64,000 bases of DNA from Methylomicrobium lacus_A (GCF_041897535.1 NZ_CP169217.1:372001-436000); one strand, 5' to 3'. Counted from the first letter of the stretch, positions 35,945 through 44,327 are shown. Program-made: numbers and translations. The notes: generated from the sequence alone by a model not told the origin.

Positions 35945-35972
35945 AACCTGGTTGTCTGGCGGTGACCGGGTT
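35945..35972. terminator. Bidirectional terminator between alpA and the primase gene
   Basis: AACCTGGT and ACCGGGTT form an 8-bp stem with one G-U pair. Runs of A before and T after make it functional on both strands. It ends alpA transcription before the primase gene. Confidence 0.8.
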
Positions 35973-35974
35973 TT

Positions 35975-36250
35975 TTATTGCTTGGCGCTTTGCTCTGTCC
36001 GAGCGGCCTCGAGTTGAAGCACTAACGTCTTTATTTCATCTTCTGGTTTGCCAGCAATCCGCGCTGCATTGATCGCTGCGATTTCATGAGCTGGCCAGGC
36101 TACGCGCTCGCCGCCGATCTGTACCGGCTTGGGGAACAGGTTTCTGGCGATTTCTCGGTAGATAGTGGAGCGGCTTTTGCCGGTGGCCGCTTCGACGGCC
36201 GGACGGCGTAACAGGGGGGTAATGGCGGGTAATACGTTTGTGGAAACCAT
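35975..36250 (-). CDS. alpA: AlpA-family phage regulatory protein
   Basis: A 91-residue helix-turn-helix protein with the AlpA signature: LLRRPAVEAATGKSRSTIYR followed by FPKPVQIGGERVAWPAHEI. AlpA proteins are transcriptional activators or excision factors of P4-like elements; in the CP4-57 case AlpA induces integrase expression. A strong terminator follows it. It lies between the integrase side and the primase gene, the usual place in such elements. Confidence 0.9.
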   Translation of the reverse strand: MVSTNVLPAITPLLRRPAVEAATGKSRSTIYREIARNLFPKPVQIGGERVAWPAHEIAAINAARIAGKPEDEIKTLVLQLEAARTEQSAKQ

Positions 36251-36351
36251 GTTTTCTTAACCTCTGCTTGATTCTGGTTAAGCCGCTGCGGGAATCGCTG
36301 CGACATGGTTACATCATAATCAGGTTCAAATCATAAAAATCGACGGAAATT

Positions 36352-36813
36352 TTATGATTTTTGGGTTCGAATGAAATTAGGTGCGACCGCATCAGCTAAA
36401 CCAAATCGGTTTGCTTCGTGGTGTCTGTTTATCGCTTCCCGTTCTTTTATTCGAGCCTCCGTGTCCTTTATTTGAGCCTCCAGGTCCCTTGATTGAACAA
36501 GTAAGGCTTCAAGTGCGCTCCGTAGGTCTTTCCGGTTAGACACTTCATTCAGGACGGCGCGGTATTCTTTTTCGGCCCGCCATTTGCCTTTATTTCGTTT
36601 ATTCAATTCATCCTTTAAAGCTTCCTTGGCGGTTAGCTTATTGCCCTCCAATTTTGCTGCGACTATTCGATACATCACTGCACCCACGAACTCTTTTGGG
36701 TGCTTGCGGGGGGCGCCTCTTTTTTTTGGTTTGCGCTTCAAATCCTTTTCAAGTTTGAGCGCGTAATTGCGCCAGTCGTCGATTGTCCAATGCTCACGGT
36801 CAGAATATGACAT
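36352..36813 (-). CDS. Hypothetical coiled-coil protein, 153 aa
   Basis: A basic 153-residue protein with an N-terminal part DREHWTIDDWRNYALKLEKD, a basic stretch KRKPKKRGAPRK resembling a DNA-contact segment, and a C-terminal coiled coil (SRDLEAQIKDTEARIKERE). No family is recognised. It lies between alpA and the integrase on the same strand. A DNA-binding accessory role is possible. Confidence 0.7.
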   Translation of the reverse strand: MSYSDREHWTIDDWRNYALKLEKDLKRKPKKRGAPRKHPKEFVGAVMYRIVAAKLEGNKLTAKEALKDELNKRNKGKWRAEKEYRAVLNEVSNRKDLRSALEALLVQSRDLEAQIKDTEARIKEREAINRHHEANRFGLADAVAPNFIRTQKS

Positions 36814-36964
36814 AACGCCTCCTTCAAAGCGTCGCCTTCAAAATAGGAATCATGCCGGCCGGTTGAAGGTGCCCGGTTTTCGCCCTGTCGGGCTAGGCGT
36901 GGTTATTCGGAATAATGCGCGTTTTGTGCCGTATATAAACAGAACATTGACCAATCGGTATGGC

Positions 36965-38179
36965 TCATCCCGCGTGCTTAAACTGAATCACCTCAGCGCC
37001 ATTCTTCAAGCCGTCCAGGTAATCAGCCCACCACTGCATCATCTTGACGCGCTCAGGCAAATATTGCGCCCGGTGGTAAGCGGCTCTCACGCTGTCCCGC
37101 TCTCCGTGGGCAAGCTGCCGCTCAATGGCGTCTGCGTGAAATAAATGCGCTTCATTCAGGCGCGTCGATGCCATCGCCCGGAAACCGTGGGCAGTCATTT
37201 CGTTTCCAGTGTAACCAAGGCGTCTTAAAGCGCCAGTGATAGTATTCTCTGACATTGGCCGTTCATGAGTTCGAACGCTTGGGAAAACGTAGCGCCCGTG
37301 CCCGGTCAAGGGCCGAATCTCCTCGAAAATCTCAATGGCTTGCTGGGACAAGGGAATGATGTGTTCGTCGCGCATTTTCATTTTATGCGCGGGGATTCGC
37401 CATTCTTTACGTTCTATGTTGATTTCCTCCCACTCGGCCTTTCTCACTTCGCCAGGGCGCAGCATGACCAGGAAAGACAATCGGAAGGCGCAACGGGTAG
37501 CAAGTTCTCCTGTGTATCCATCAACCGCCCGTAATAGCTCACCGATCTTTACCGGGTCGGTGATCGCGGCGTAATGCTCGACGACAACCGGTTTTAATGC
37601 CCCCTGTAAATCGGGAACGGGATTCCTTGATGCCCTGCCGGTAGCGATGGCAAACCTAAATACCTGCCCTATGGTGCGCTTTACGTTATGCGCCAGCTCA
37701 TTGGCTCCGCGCTGTTCAACTCTTCGTAGAACGGCCAATATCTCCGGAGCCTCTATATCCGCCAATGGCCGCGCCCCCATCCAAGGAAAAACATCCTTTT
37801 CCAATCGCGTTAGTGTTCGCTTGGCGTGATCTTCGGTTTTGTCGGCCATGTGGGTTTGATGCCATTCGCGGGCAATCACCTCAAAACTGTTCGCGGCGCG
37901 TTCGGCATTTGCGGCCTTGATCGCTTTACGCTGTTCGGATGGATCGCCGCCAGCCGCTATCAACTTCCGGGCGTCGTCACGTTTGTCGCGGGCATCGGAT
38001 AGGCTAACGTCAGGATAAACGCCTAAGGATAGCGTCTTTCTCTTGCCTTCATATCGGTAGTCGAAACGCCATAACTTGCCGCCTTGCGGTGTAATGTAGA
38101 GATAAAGCCCTTTCTCGTCAGCAAGCTTGTAGGGCTTGTCTTTTGGTTTTGCTTTTCTCGCTTGAATGTCGCTTATCAT
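36965..38179 (-). CDS. P4-type tyrosine integrase
   Basis: A 404-residue tyrosine recombinase with the N-terminal DUF4102 arm-binding domain (KPYKLADEKGLYLYITPQGG). Catalytic residues are visible: R241 in MLRPGEVRKAEW, H331 and R334 in AHGFRAM, H358, and Y368 in RAAYHRAQYLPER. This class integrates elements at tRNA 3' ends; here the gene starts 205 bases from tRNA-Leu. Four perfect or near-perfect ATACCGTCA-type sites lie between its start and the att core, suggesting autoregulation as well as arm binding. Confidence 0.96.
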   Translation of the reverse strand: MISDIQARKAKPKDKPYKLADEKGLYLYITPQGGKLWRFDYRYEGKRKTLSLGVYPDVSLSDARDKRDDARKLIAAGGDPSEQRKAIKAANAERAANSFEVIAREWHQTHMADKTEDHAKRTLTRLEKDVFPWMGARPLADIEAPEILAVLRRVEQRGANELAHNVKRTIGQVFRFAIATGRASRNPVPDLQGALKPVVVEHYAAITDPVKIGELLRAVDGYTGELATRCAFRLSFLVMLRPGEVRKAEWEEINIERKEWRIPAHKMKMRDEHIIPLSQQAIEIFEEIRPLTGHGRYVFPSVRTHERPMSENTITGALRRLGYTGNEMTAHGFRAMASTRLNEAHLFHADAIERQLAHGERDSVRAAYHRAQYLPERVKMMQWWADYLDGLKNGAEVIQFKHAG

Positions 38180-38198
38180 GCGGGCTCCAGAGTAGTTT

Positions 38199-38283
38199 TA
38201 CGGTATTGAAAACGCCGTCTGACGGTATGGGGTACGGTGTAAGAGCCAGATACCGTCAAGGATACCGTCACGGTTGACGGTAT
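38199..38283. promoter_or_regulatory. Right integrase arm-type sites
   Basis: ATACCGTCA at 38250-38258 and 38262-38270 (12-base period), its complement TGACGGTAT at 38220-38228 and 38275-38283, and a one-mismatch copy TTACGGTAT at 38199. The spacing of the direct pair equals that at the left end. Confidence 0.75.
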
Positions 38284-38320
38284 TGCATGATACTAAGTGA
38301 GAATGTTTGAGACAACAAAA

Positions 38321-38349
38321 AACCCGCCAAGCCTTGCAGCTTGCGGGTT
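38321..38349 (-). terminator. Terminator of tRNA-Leu carried by the element
   Basis: AACCCGC and GCGGGTT form the stem with a partly paired middle. On the minus strand it is followed by TTTTTTG. It is almost the same as the terminator at 29029-29057. Confidence 0.85.
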
Positions 38350-38350
38350 T

Positions 38351-38380
38351 GTGAGACTGTTTGAGACTGTCTGAGTCTGT
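38351..38380. repeat. Three tandem 10-bp repeats beside the att core
   Basis: GTGAGACTGT, TTGAGACTGT and CTGAGTCTGT follow one another directly between the terminator and the tRNA 3' end. A 10-base period puts them on one face of the helix, as for recombination-protein sites. Confidence 0.7.
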
Positions 38381-38383
38381 GAT

Positions 38384-38398
38384 TTGGTGCCGATGGTC
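38384..38398. other. Right attachment core (tRNA-Leu 3' end)
   Basis: TTGGTGCCGATGGTC is the 3' end of the tRNA plus one base and the partner of 29092-29105. Confidence 0.8.
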
Positions 38399-38469
38399 GG
38401 ATTTGAACCGACACGACTTGCGTCACCACCCCCTCAAGATGGCGTGTCTACCAATTTCACCACATCGGC
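38385..38469 (-). tRNA. tRNA-Leu (anticodon GAG)
   Basis: An 85-base minus-strand tRNA starting GCCGATGTGGTGAAATTGG and ending CATCGGCACCA with an encoded CCA. The acceptor stem GCCGATG/CATCGGC, the D-loop GGTAGACA, the anticodon loop CTTGAGG with GAG, a long class II variable arm and the T-arm GGTTCAAATCC are all visible. It follows secG, the usual gammaproteobacterial place. Its 3' end serves as integration site. Confidence 0.96.
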
Positions 38470-38490
38470 AAATTTTTGGATCAGGAAGCC

Positions 38491-38976
38491 TTATTTTTTC
38501 GCGGCTTCTTTTTTGGGTTCTTCTTTTTTCGGCTCAACGGCTGGCGCAGCTTCCTTTGGCGCAGCTGTTTCAGCGGCTGGTACAGTAGTTGCTGCCGGTT
38601 GAGCCGCGGCAGGTGCTGGTGCCGCTTCAGTTGCCGGTTGAGATGCAGCAGGAACCGTAGTATCGACTTTCACGCCTTCAACAGGCGGCAATGCCACGCT
38701 TTCTTTATCGCTGGCTGCACCGCTCATGATGTCGGTTGCGCCGCCACGATGCCCGTTGAATACCGCAAGACCCAGGCTGGTCGTAAAAAACAGCGTTGCC
38801 AGAATCGCGGTGGTTCTGGACAGAAACGAGGCTGCGCCTTGTGCTCCGAAAACCGAGCCGGAAGAACCGGTGCCGAAAGCCGCCCCTGCGTCGGCGCCTT
38901 TGCCTTGCTGCATCAGCACCAGGCCAATGATGCCTAAGCCCAGCAGGACATGAATTATTATAATAGCCTGATACAT
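38491..38976 (-). CDS. secG: Preprotein translocase subunit SecG
   Basis: A 161-residue inner-membrane subunit of the SecYEG channel. The N-terminal 75 residues match the family: two hydrophobic helices and the loop VLMQQGKGADAGAAFG. The Ala/Pro/Glu/Lys-rich C-terminal tail of about 80 residues is longer than in E. coli and low in complexity. It lies between tpiA and tRNA-Leu, in the standard order. Confidence 0.95.
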   Translation of the reverse strand: MYQAIIIIHVLLGLGIIGLVLMQQGKGADAGAAFGTGSSGSVFGAQGAASFLSRTTAILATLFFTTSLGLAVFNGHRGGATDIMSGAASDKESVALPPVEGVKVDTTVPAASQPATEAAPAPAAAQPAATTVPAAETAAPKEAAPAVEPKKEEPKKEAAKK

Positions 38977-38995
38977 AGAAAGTCTAAAAAAATTC

Positions 38996-39745
38996 TTAAA
39001 TCGAGTGATAAATCTTCAGGAAAGAATCGGCATCCAATGACGCGCCGCCGATGAGGCCGCCATCGATGTCGGGCATCGCGAACAGGCCTTTGGCGTTATC
39101 CGGTTTGCAGCTGCCGCCGTACAAAATCTGCAGTTTCGCTGCGATGTCCGCATTTTGCTTTGCAAAATAATTGCGGATATACGCGTGGACTTCCTGCGCC
39201 TGATCGTCGGTAGCGGTCTTGCCGGTGCCGATGGCCCAGACCGGTTCGTAAGCAATTACCGCGGCTTTGAAGGCTTCGATACCGGCGGCTTTAATCACCG
39301 CATCCAGTTGTTCATCTATCACCGCGAAGGTTTCGTTCTGCTCGCGTTGCTCCAGGGTTTCGCCGACGCACAAAATCGGGATGATGCTTTGCGTTTGCGC
39401 CTGAATAAAACGTGCAGCGACCGATTCGTTGGTGTCGCCGTAATAGCTGCGTCTTTCGGAGTGGCCGACGATCGCATACTGAACACCGAACTCCGCCAGC
39501 ATCGCGGCGGAGATTTCGCCGGTGTAGGCACCGGAAGCCTTATCGGCGATGTTTTGCGAGCCAAGACCCAAATGAGTGCCTTTGACGAGTTCACTGACGG
39601 CCGGAATTTGAACGTAAGGTGCACAAACCGCAATATCGCCATCGGTGTTACCGAGACCAGCAAGGATGCCTTGCACGAGCGATTTTGCGCTGGCAAGCGA
39701 GCCATTCATTTTCCAATTGCCAACAACCAGAGACCGACGCATCAT
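38996..39745 (-). CDS. tpiA: Triosephosphate isomerase
   Basis: A 249-residue glycolytic enzyme interconverting dihydroxyacetone phosphate and glyceraldehyde 3-phosphate. The substrate Lys is in VGNWKMNGS, the electrophilic His in IVGHSERR, catalytic Glu in AYEPVWAIGTGK, and the phosphate loop in LYGGSCK. Two adjacent ATG codons (39745 and 39742) are possible; GAGGGG is better spaced for the second. It lies in the glmM-tpiA-secG order. Confidence 0.97.
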   Translation of the reverse strand: MMRRSLVVGNWKMNGSLASAKSLVQGILAGLGNTDGDIAVCAPYVQIPAVSELVKGTHLGLGSQNIADKASGAYTGEISAAMLAEFGVQYAIVGHSERRSYYGDTNESVAARFIQAQTQSIIPILCVGETLEQREQNETFAVIDEQLDAVIKAAGIEAFKAAVIAYEPVWAIGTGKTATDDQAQEVHAYIRNYFAKQNADIAAKLQILYGGSCKPDNAKGLFAMPDIDGGLIGGASLDADSFLKIYHSI

Positions 39746-39796
39746 TTTCCCCTCAATGAACTAAATCGCGCATGATATAGTAAATCGCGCCGGTTT

Positions 39797-41137
39797 TCAA
39801 GCCTGCATTGAATTTCTAACCACGTCGGCGAGTTCGTTCGCATACTCATTGACCGTGTCCGTATAACGGCCTTCGACCATCACCCGAATCAACGGCTCGG
39901 TCCCGGAAGCGCGCAGCAGCACCCTGCCCTCGCTGCCGAGCTTTTGCTCGACGGCCTTGACCGCTTTTTGAATCGGCTCGCTCTGATCGGGATTGATCCT
40001 TTTCTCGGTTTTGACATTGACCAGCACCTGCGGAAATTTTTGCATGCCGGATTTCAACTCGTAGAGCGTTTGTCCGCTGTTGTGCATTTCGGCCAACACC
40101 TGCAAAGCCGAGATGATGCCGTCGCCGGTCGTGGTCCTATCCAGACAGATGATGTGGCCGGAGCCTTCGCCGCCGAGCAGCCCCTCGTGTTCGACCAGCA
40201 TTTCCATCACGTAGCGGTCGCCGACATTCGCGCGCAATAATTTGACGCCCAGATGCTTCAAGCCGATTTCCATGCCCAGATTGGTCATCAAGGTGCCGAC
40301 CACGGGCCCGTAAAGCAGGCCTTCCTGCAAGCGGGATTTGGCGATGATATAAACCAGCTCGTCGCCGTCGACGATTTCGCCCTTATGATCGACCATGATC
40401 AGCCGGTCGCCGTCGCCATCGAGTGCGATGCCTAGATCGGCCTGCTCCGCCAGAACGGCCTGCGCGAGGTTGTCCGGATGCGTCGCGCCGCATTTCTCGT
40501 TGATGTTAAGACCGCTCGGTTCGCCGCCGAGCACGACCACGTCGGCGCCGACTTCGCGGAACACATGCGGTGCAATGTGATAGGTCGCGCCGTGCGCACA
40601 ATCGATCACGATCTTCAGCCCCTTGAAGTCGAGCCTTGGCGGCACGCTGGCCTTGCAAAACTCGATATAGCGACCGGCCGCATCGACCACGCGCTTGGCC
40701 TTGCCGAGACTCGACGAATCGACCGTGGTCATCGGCGCATCCAGGTAGTACTCGATCTGTTCTTCGACTTCATCGGGCAGTTTGGTGCCCAACACCGAAA
40801 AGAACTTGACGCCATTGTCGTAGTAAGGGTTATGCGAGGCGCTGATCACGATGCCGGCCTTCGCGCGCAGCGTACGGGTCAGATAGGCGATGCCGGGCGT
40901 CGGCATCGGTCCCAACAGGCGGGTGCCGACGCCGGCGGCAGTCAGCCCCGACTCGATCGCGGACTCGAACATATAGCCGGAGATACGCGTATCCTTGCCT
41001 ACCAACACGAAACCGGAGCCTTCGCTCGCAAACACCTTACCGGCGGCCCAGCCAAGTTTCAGAAAAAAATCCGGCGTAATCGGATAGTTGCCGACCGTAC
41101 CGCGAATCCCGTCGGTTCCAAAATATTTTTTAGCCAT
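39797..41137 (-). CDS. glmM: Phosphoglucosamine mutase
   Basis: A 446-residue enzyme converting glucosamine 6-phosphate to glucosamine 1-phosphate for peptidoglycan and LPS precursors. The active phosphoserine lies in VISASHNPYYDNG, metal binding in ALDGDGDRLI, and the sugar loop in GGEGSGHII. ATG at 41137 gives the family start MAKKYFGTDGIRG with AGGA upstream; a TTG two codons earlier is possible. In many relatives folP sits between ftsH and glmM; here only 115 bases with a terminator are found. Confidence 0.96.
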   Translation of the reverse strand: MAKKYFGTDGIRGTVGNYPITPDFFLKLGWAAGKVFASEGSGFVLVGKDTRISGYMFESAIESGLTAAGVGTRLLGPMPTPGIAYLTRTLRAKAGIVISASHNPYYDNGVKFFSVLGTKLPDEVEEQIEYYLDAPMTTVDSSSLGKAKRVVDAAGRYIEFCKASVPPRLDFKGLKIVIDCAHGATYHIAPHVFREVGADVVVLGGEPSGLNINEKCGATHPDNLAQAVLAEQADLGIALDGDGDRLIMVDHKGEIVDGDELVYIIAKSRLQEGLLYGPVVGTLMTNLGMEIGLKHLGVKLLRANVGDRYVMEMLVEHEGLLGGEGSGHIICLDRTTTGDGIISALQVLAEMHNSGQTLYELKSGMQKFPQVLVNVKTEKRINPDQSEPIQKAVKAVEQKLGSEGRVLLRASGTEPLIRVMVEGRYTDTVNEYANELADVVRNSMQA

Positions 41138-41180
41138 GTTCAATCATCCTGCGTGGAAAAGATTCAGAGTCAACTTATAC

Positions 41181-41220
41181 AAAAAAGAAAGGAGAGACTA
41201 CGGGCAGGCAGCCTCTCCTT
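41181..41220 (-). terminator. Terminator between ftsH and glmM
   Basis: On the minus strand AAGGAGAG and CTCTCCTT form an 8-bp stem followed by TCTTTTTTG. It is placed 33 bases after the ftsH stop and would uncouple glmM from ftsH. Confidence 0.8.
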
Positions 41221-41252
41221 GTTGATCAAACAATCGGTTCGTTCAGCGACGC

Positions 41253-43175
41253 CTAATTTTGTTTGGCGGTTTCACCTACGGGCCCGAGTTTGTCGTCTTT
41301 CGAATTGGTATCGCCGAGCGAAGGAAACGAAGACGGAGTGGAATCGTCCCAGCCCTGCGGCGCTCTGACCGGTTGCCGCGCCATCAGATCGTCGATCTGA
41401 TATTTATCGATCGTTTCGTATTTGATCAACGCCTCGGCCATCGCATGCAGAATGTCGATGTTTTCCTTCAAGATGTTTTCGGCGCGCTCGTAGTTGCGGT
41501 CGATGATCGAACGAATCTCTTCATCGATTGTATGGGAAGTTTCCTCGGCAACCGTCTTGTGTTGCGTGACCGAACGCCCCAAAAACACTTCGCCTTCTTC
41601 CTCGCTATACGCCAGCGGCCCCAAACGTTGGGATAAGCCCCATTTGGTGACCATGTTCCGGGCCAGTTCGGTCGCACGCTCAATGTCGTTCGAGGCGCCG
41701 GTGCTGACCTGTTCCCAACCGAAGATCATTTCTTCGGCGATGCGGCCACCGTACAGGCTCGAAATCATGCTGTCCAGCTTTTGCTTGCTGGCACTGTACT
41801 GATCGCGTTCAGGCAGGAACATCGTGACGCCCAGAGCGCGTCCGCGCGGCATGATGCTGACCTTGTAGACCGGATCATGTTCGGGCACGATTCTGCCGAC
41901 GATGGCGTGACCGGCTTCGTGATACGCGGTCATCTTCTTTTCCTTGTCGTTCATCACCATCGAGCGCCGTTCCGCACCCATGATCAGCTTATCCTTGGCT
42001 TTTTCGAGGTCGACCATATTGACCACACGCTTGTTCGAGCGCGCCGCAAACAATGCGGCTTCGTTGATCAGGTTCGCCAGATCGGCGCCGGAGAAACCCG
42101 GCGTGCCTTGCGCGATATATTTGATCTCGACATCGGTGTCAGTCGGCACTTTTTTCAGATGCACTTTCAGAATTTGCTCACGGCCTCTGACATCCGGCAG
42201 ACCGACGGTGATTTGCCGATCGAAACGACCCGGACGCAACAAGGCCTTGTCGAGCACGTCGGGACGGTTGGTCGCCGCGATTACGATGATGCCTTCGTTG
42301 CCCTCGAAACCGTCCATTTCGACCAGCAACTGGTTCAGGGTCTGCTCGCGTTCGTCGTTGCCGCCGCCGAGACCGGCGCCGCGCTGACGGCCCACCGCAT
42401 CGATCTCGTCGATGAAGATGATGCAGGGCGCATGCTTTTTCGCCTGGTCGAACATGTCACGTACCCGCGAGGCACCGACGCCGACGAACATTTCGACGAA
42501 ATCCGATCCGGAAATCGTAAAAAACGGCACCTTGGCTTCGCCGGCGATCGCGCGGGCCAACAAGGTTTTACCGGTGCCCGGAGGTCCGACCATCAACGCG
42601 CCGCGCGGAATTTTGCCGCCGAGGCGCTGGTATTTGGCGGGGTCCCGCAGGAAATCGACCATTTCGACGACTTCTTCCTTCGCTTCGTCACAGCCTGCGA
42701 CATCGGCGAAAGTGACCTTGATCTGATCTTCCTCGAGCATGCGCGCCTTGCTCTTGCCGAAGCTCATCGCGCCGCGCGCGCCGGCGCCGCCGCCCTGCAT
42801 TTGGCGCATGAAAAAGACCCACACCGCAATCAACAGCAGCATCGGCCCGAACGACACCAACAACTGCATCAGCAGCGAAGGCTGCTCCGGCGGCGTGGCC
42901 TTGATATCGACACCGTTAGCCAGCAAGTCGTCGACCATGTGCGGGTCGTTCGGCGCATAGGTCCTGAATAGCTGTCCGGTCTGCAGTTTGCCTTTGACCA
43001 CCTGCTCATCGATCATCACCTGACTGACCTGGCCGGATTTGACCGCCTCGATGAACTGCGAATAGGACAACGTCGAATCCGCACCTTCCATCTGCGGACC
43101 GAAATTGTTAAAAATGGACATCAGCACGACGGCGATGACCACCCATAGAATTATATTTTTCAACATTTCGTTCAA
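41253..43175 (-). CDS. ftsH: ATP-dependent zinc metalloprotease FtsH
   Basis: A 640-residue membrane AAA+ protease degrading membrane and regulatory proteins. Two transmembrane segments (about 5-23 and 100-122) flank a periplasmic domain. Walker A GPPGTGKT (197-204), Walker B CIIFIDEIDA (251-260) and the second region of homology ATNRPDVLD follow. The zinc site is HEAGH (419-423) with the Asp in GASNDIERAT. The C-terminal tail after QPVRAPQGW is short and polar. It is followed by a terminator and preceded by rlmE. Confidence 0.98.
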   Translation of the reverse strand: MNEMLKNIILWVVIAVVLMSIFNNFGPQMEGADSTLSYSQFIEAVKSGQVSQVMIDEQVVKGKLQTGQLFRTYAPNDPHMVDDLLANGVDIKATPPEQPSLLMQLLVSFGPMLLLIAVWVFFMRQMQGGGAGARGAMSFGKSKARMLEEDQIKVTFADVAGCDEAKEEVVEMVDFLRDPAKYQRLGGKIPRGALMVGPPGTGKTLLARAIAGEAKVPFFTISGSDFVEMFVGVGASRVRDMFDQAKKHAPCIIFIDEIDAVGRQRGAGLGGGNDEREQTLNQLLVEMDGFEGNEGIIVIAATNRPDVLDKALLRPGRFDRQITVGLPDVRGREQILKVHLKKVPTDTDVEIKYIAQGTPGFSGADLANLINEAALFAARSNKRVVNMVDLEKAKDKLIMGAERRSMVMNDKEKKMTAYHEAGHAIVGRIVPEHDPVYKVSIMPRGRALGVTMFLPERDQYSASKQKLDSMISSLYGGRIAEEMIFGWEQVSTGASNDIERATELARNMVTKWGLSQRLGPLAYSEEEGEVFLGRSVTQHKTVAEETSHTIDEEIRSIIDRNYERAENILKENIDILHAMAEALIKYETIDKYQIDDLMARQPVRAPQGWDDSTPSSFPSLGDTNSKDDKLGPVGETAKQN

Positions 43176-43332
43176 TTTACACGACCTGGGCCGCTAGGGC
43201 TCTCGTAATAAAACAAGTCTCATTATACCAGCACACCGGCGCATTGCCTGCCGATATTTCCTGTATTCGCATCGCAAAAAACCATTTCGGCGCAATTTCC
43301 TGCCATTTCTACTGAAATGAGGATGTTTTCTG

Positions 43333-43950
43333 TCATTTAAAGCCTCGGGCCAGCAAATAAACCTCATTGCTGCGGGGGCGCGAAGCCTTCGGCTTTCTGA
43401 TCAGCACCTTCGCGAATGCCTGCTGCACCTGTTTGCAATACGCCTCGAAGCCTTCGCCCTGAAACAGCTTGACCAAAAACACTCCGTCTTTTGCCAGCAC
43501 GGCCTGTGCCATTTCCAGCGCCAATTCGCCGAGATACAGCGCACGCGGCTGGTCGACGCCCTTGCTGCCGCTCATGTTCGGCGCCATGTCCGACATCACC
43601 AGATCGACGCGCTTGCCTTCGAGCGCCGCCATCAACTGATCGAATACCGTTTGTTCGCGGAAATCGCCCTGAATGAACTCGACTCCGTCGATCGGCTCAA
43701 TATCCAGAATATCCAGCGCGATGATCTGGCACTGATTGCCGAGCAGCTGTTTGGCATATTGCGACCAGCCGCCCGGGGCGGCCCCGAGATCGACGATACG
43801 CATCCCCGGCCGCAGGATATGGTCTTTCTCCTGTATCTCCTTCAGCTTGAATACCGCGCGCGAGCGATAGCCAAGCTTCTGTGCCATTTTGACGTATTCG
43901 TCGTCAAAATGTTCCTGCATCCAGCGACTGCTGCTTTTTGTTCGGGCCAT
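43333..43950 (-). CDS. rlmE: 23S rRNA (uridine-2'-O)-methyltransferase RlmE
   Basis: A 205-residue SAM-dependent methyltransferase that modifies U2552 of 23S rRNA (FtsJ/RrmJ family). The SAM motif VDLGAAPGGWSQY, the catalytic Asp in MSDMAPNMSG, Lys in FLVKLFQGEGF and Glu in SNEVYLLARG are present. ATG at 43950 gives MARTKSSSRWMQEHF, matching the family; a longer TTG start is less likely. It is divergent from yhbY with only 47 bases between starts. Confidence 0.95.
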   Translation of the reverse strand: MARTKSSSRWMQEHFDDEYVKMAQKLGYRSRAVFKLKEIQEKDHILRPGMRIVDLGAAPGGWSQYAKQLLGNQCQIIALDILDIEPIDGVEFIQGDFREQTVFDQLMAALEGKRVDLVMSDMAPNMSGSKGVDQPRALYLGELALEMAQAVLAKDGVFLVKLFQGEGFEAYCKQVQQAFAKVLIRKPKASRPRSNEVYLLARGFK

Positions 43951-43997
43951 GGCAAAAATTTTTGGTGTAGAATAGGCTTTTTGTTTAGGAAAATTGA

Positions 43998-44327
43998 GTG
44001 AACTCAACGGATAAGAAACAACTCCGGGCCGAGGCGCACAGCCAAAAACCGGTCATCATGATCGGCCAGGCCGGACTGACGCCCGCGGTCCTGGCGGAGA
44101 TCGAAATCGCGCTCGACAGCCACGAGTTGCTTAAGGTTAGAATACGCGCCGAAAGGGAAGATCGCCAAACGATCAGTCAGGAAATCATCGCGTCGACCGG
44201 CGCCGAACTGATTCAGATGATCGGACAAATTGCGGTGTTATACCGACCCAATCCCGAAAAAAGGATCAAAAAAGCGGCGCCAGCCAAGAAGCCAAAGCCG
44301 AAAAAGGCCTTCAATAACCGCCGCTAA
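43998..44327 (+). CDS. yhbY: RNA-binding CRM-domain protein YhbY
   Basis: A 109-residue ribosome-assembly factor of the CRS1/YhbY family, associated with pre-50S particles. The GxxG-like loop IGQAGLTPAVLAEI and the basic C-terminal tail are typical. It starts with GTG; AGGA lies 7 bases upstream. It is divergent from rlmE and convergent with greA, the arrangement known in other gammaproteobacteria. Confidence 0.93.
   Translation: MNSTDKKQLRAEAHSQKPVIMIGQAGLTPAVLAEIEIALDSHELLKVRIRAEREDRQTISQEIIASTGAELIQMIGQIAVLYRPNPEKRIKKAAPAKKPKPKKAFNNRR

Larger units (their letters stand above)
29092..38398. mobile_element. P4-like integrated satellite/island in tRNA-Leu(GAG)
   Basis: A 9.3-kb element between a degenerate copy of the tRNA-Leu 3' end (29092-29105) and the intact tRNA (38385-38469). 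It carries a P4-type integrase next to the tRNA, an AlpA-family regulator, a TOPRIM primase-helicase, an iteron-rich origin candidate and several small genes, mostly on the minus strand. Paired ATACCGTCA motifs lie inside both ends. There are no capsid, terminase or tail gene sets, so it is a satellite or a defective element rather than a complete prophage. Confidence 0.85.

Noticed and set aside
29092..38398. Complete prophage
   Set aside because: No terminase, portal, capsid or tail genes are seen; only integration, replication and small genes.
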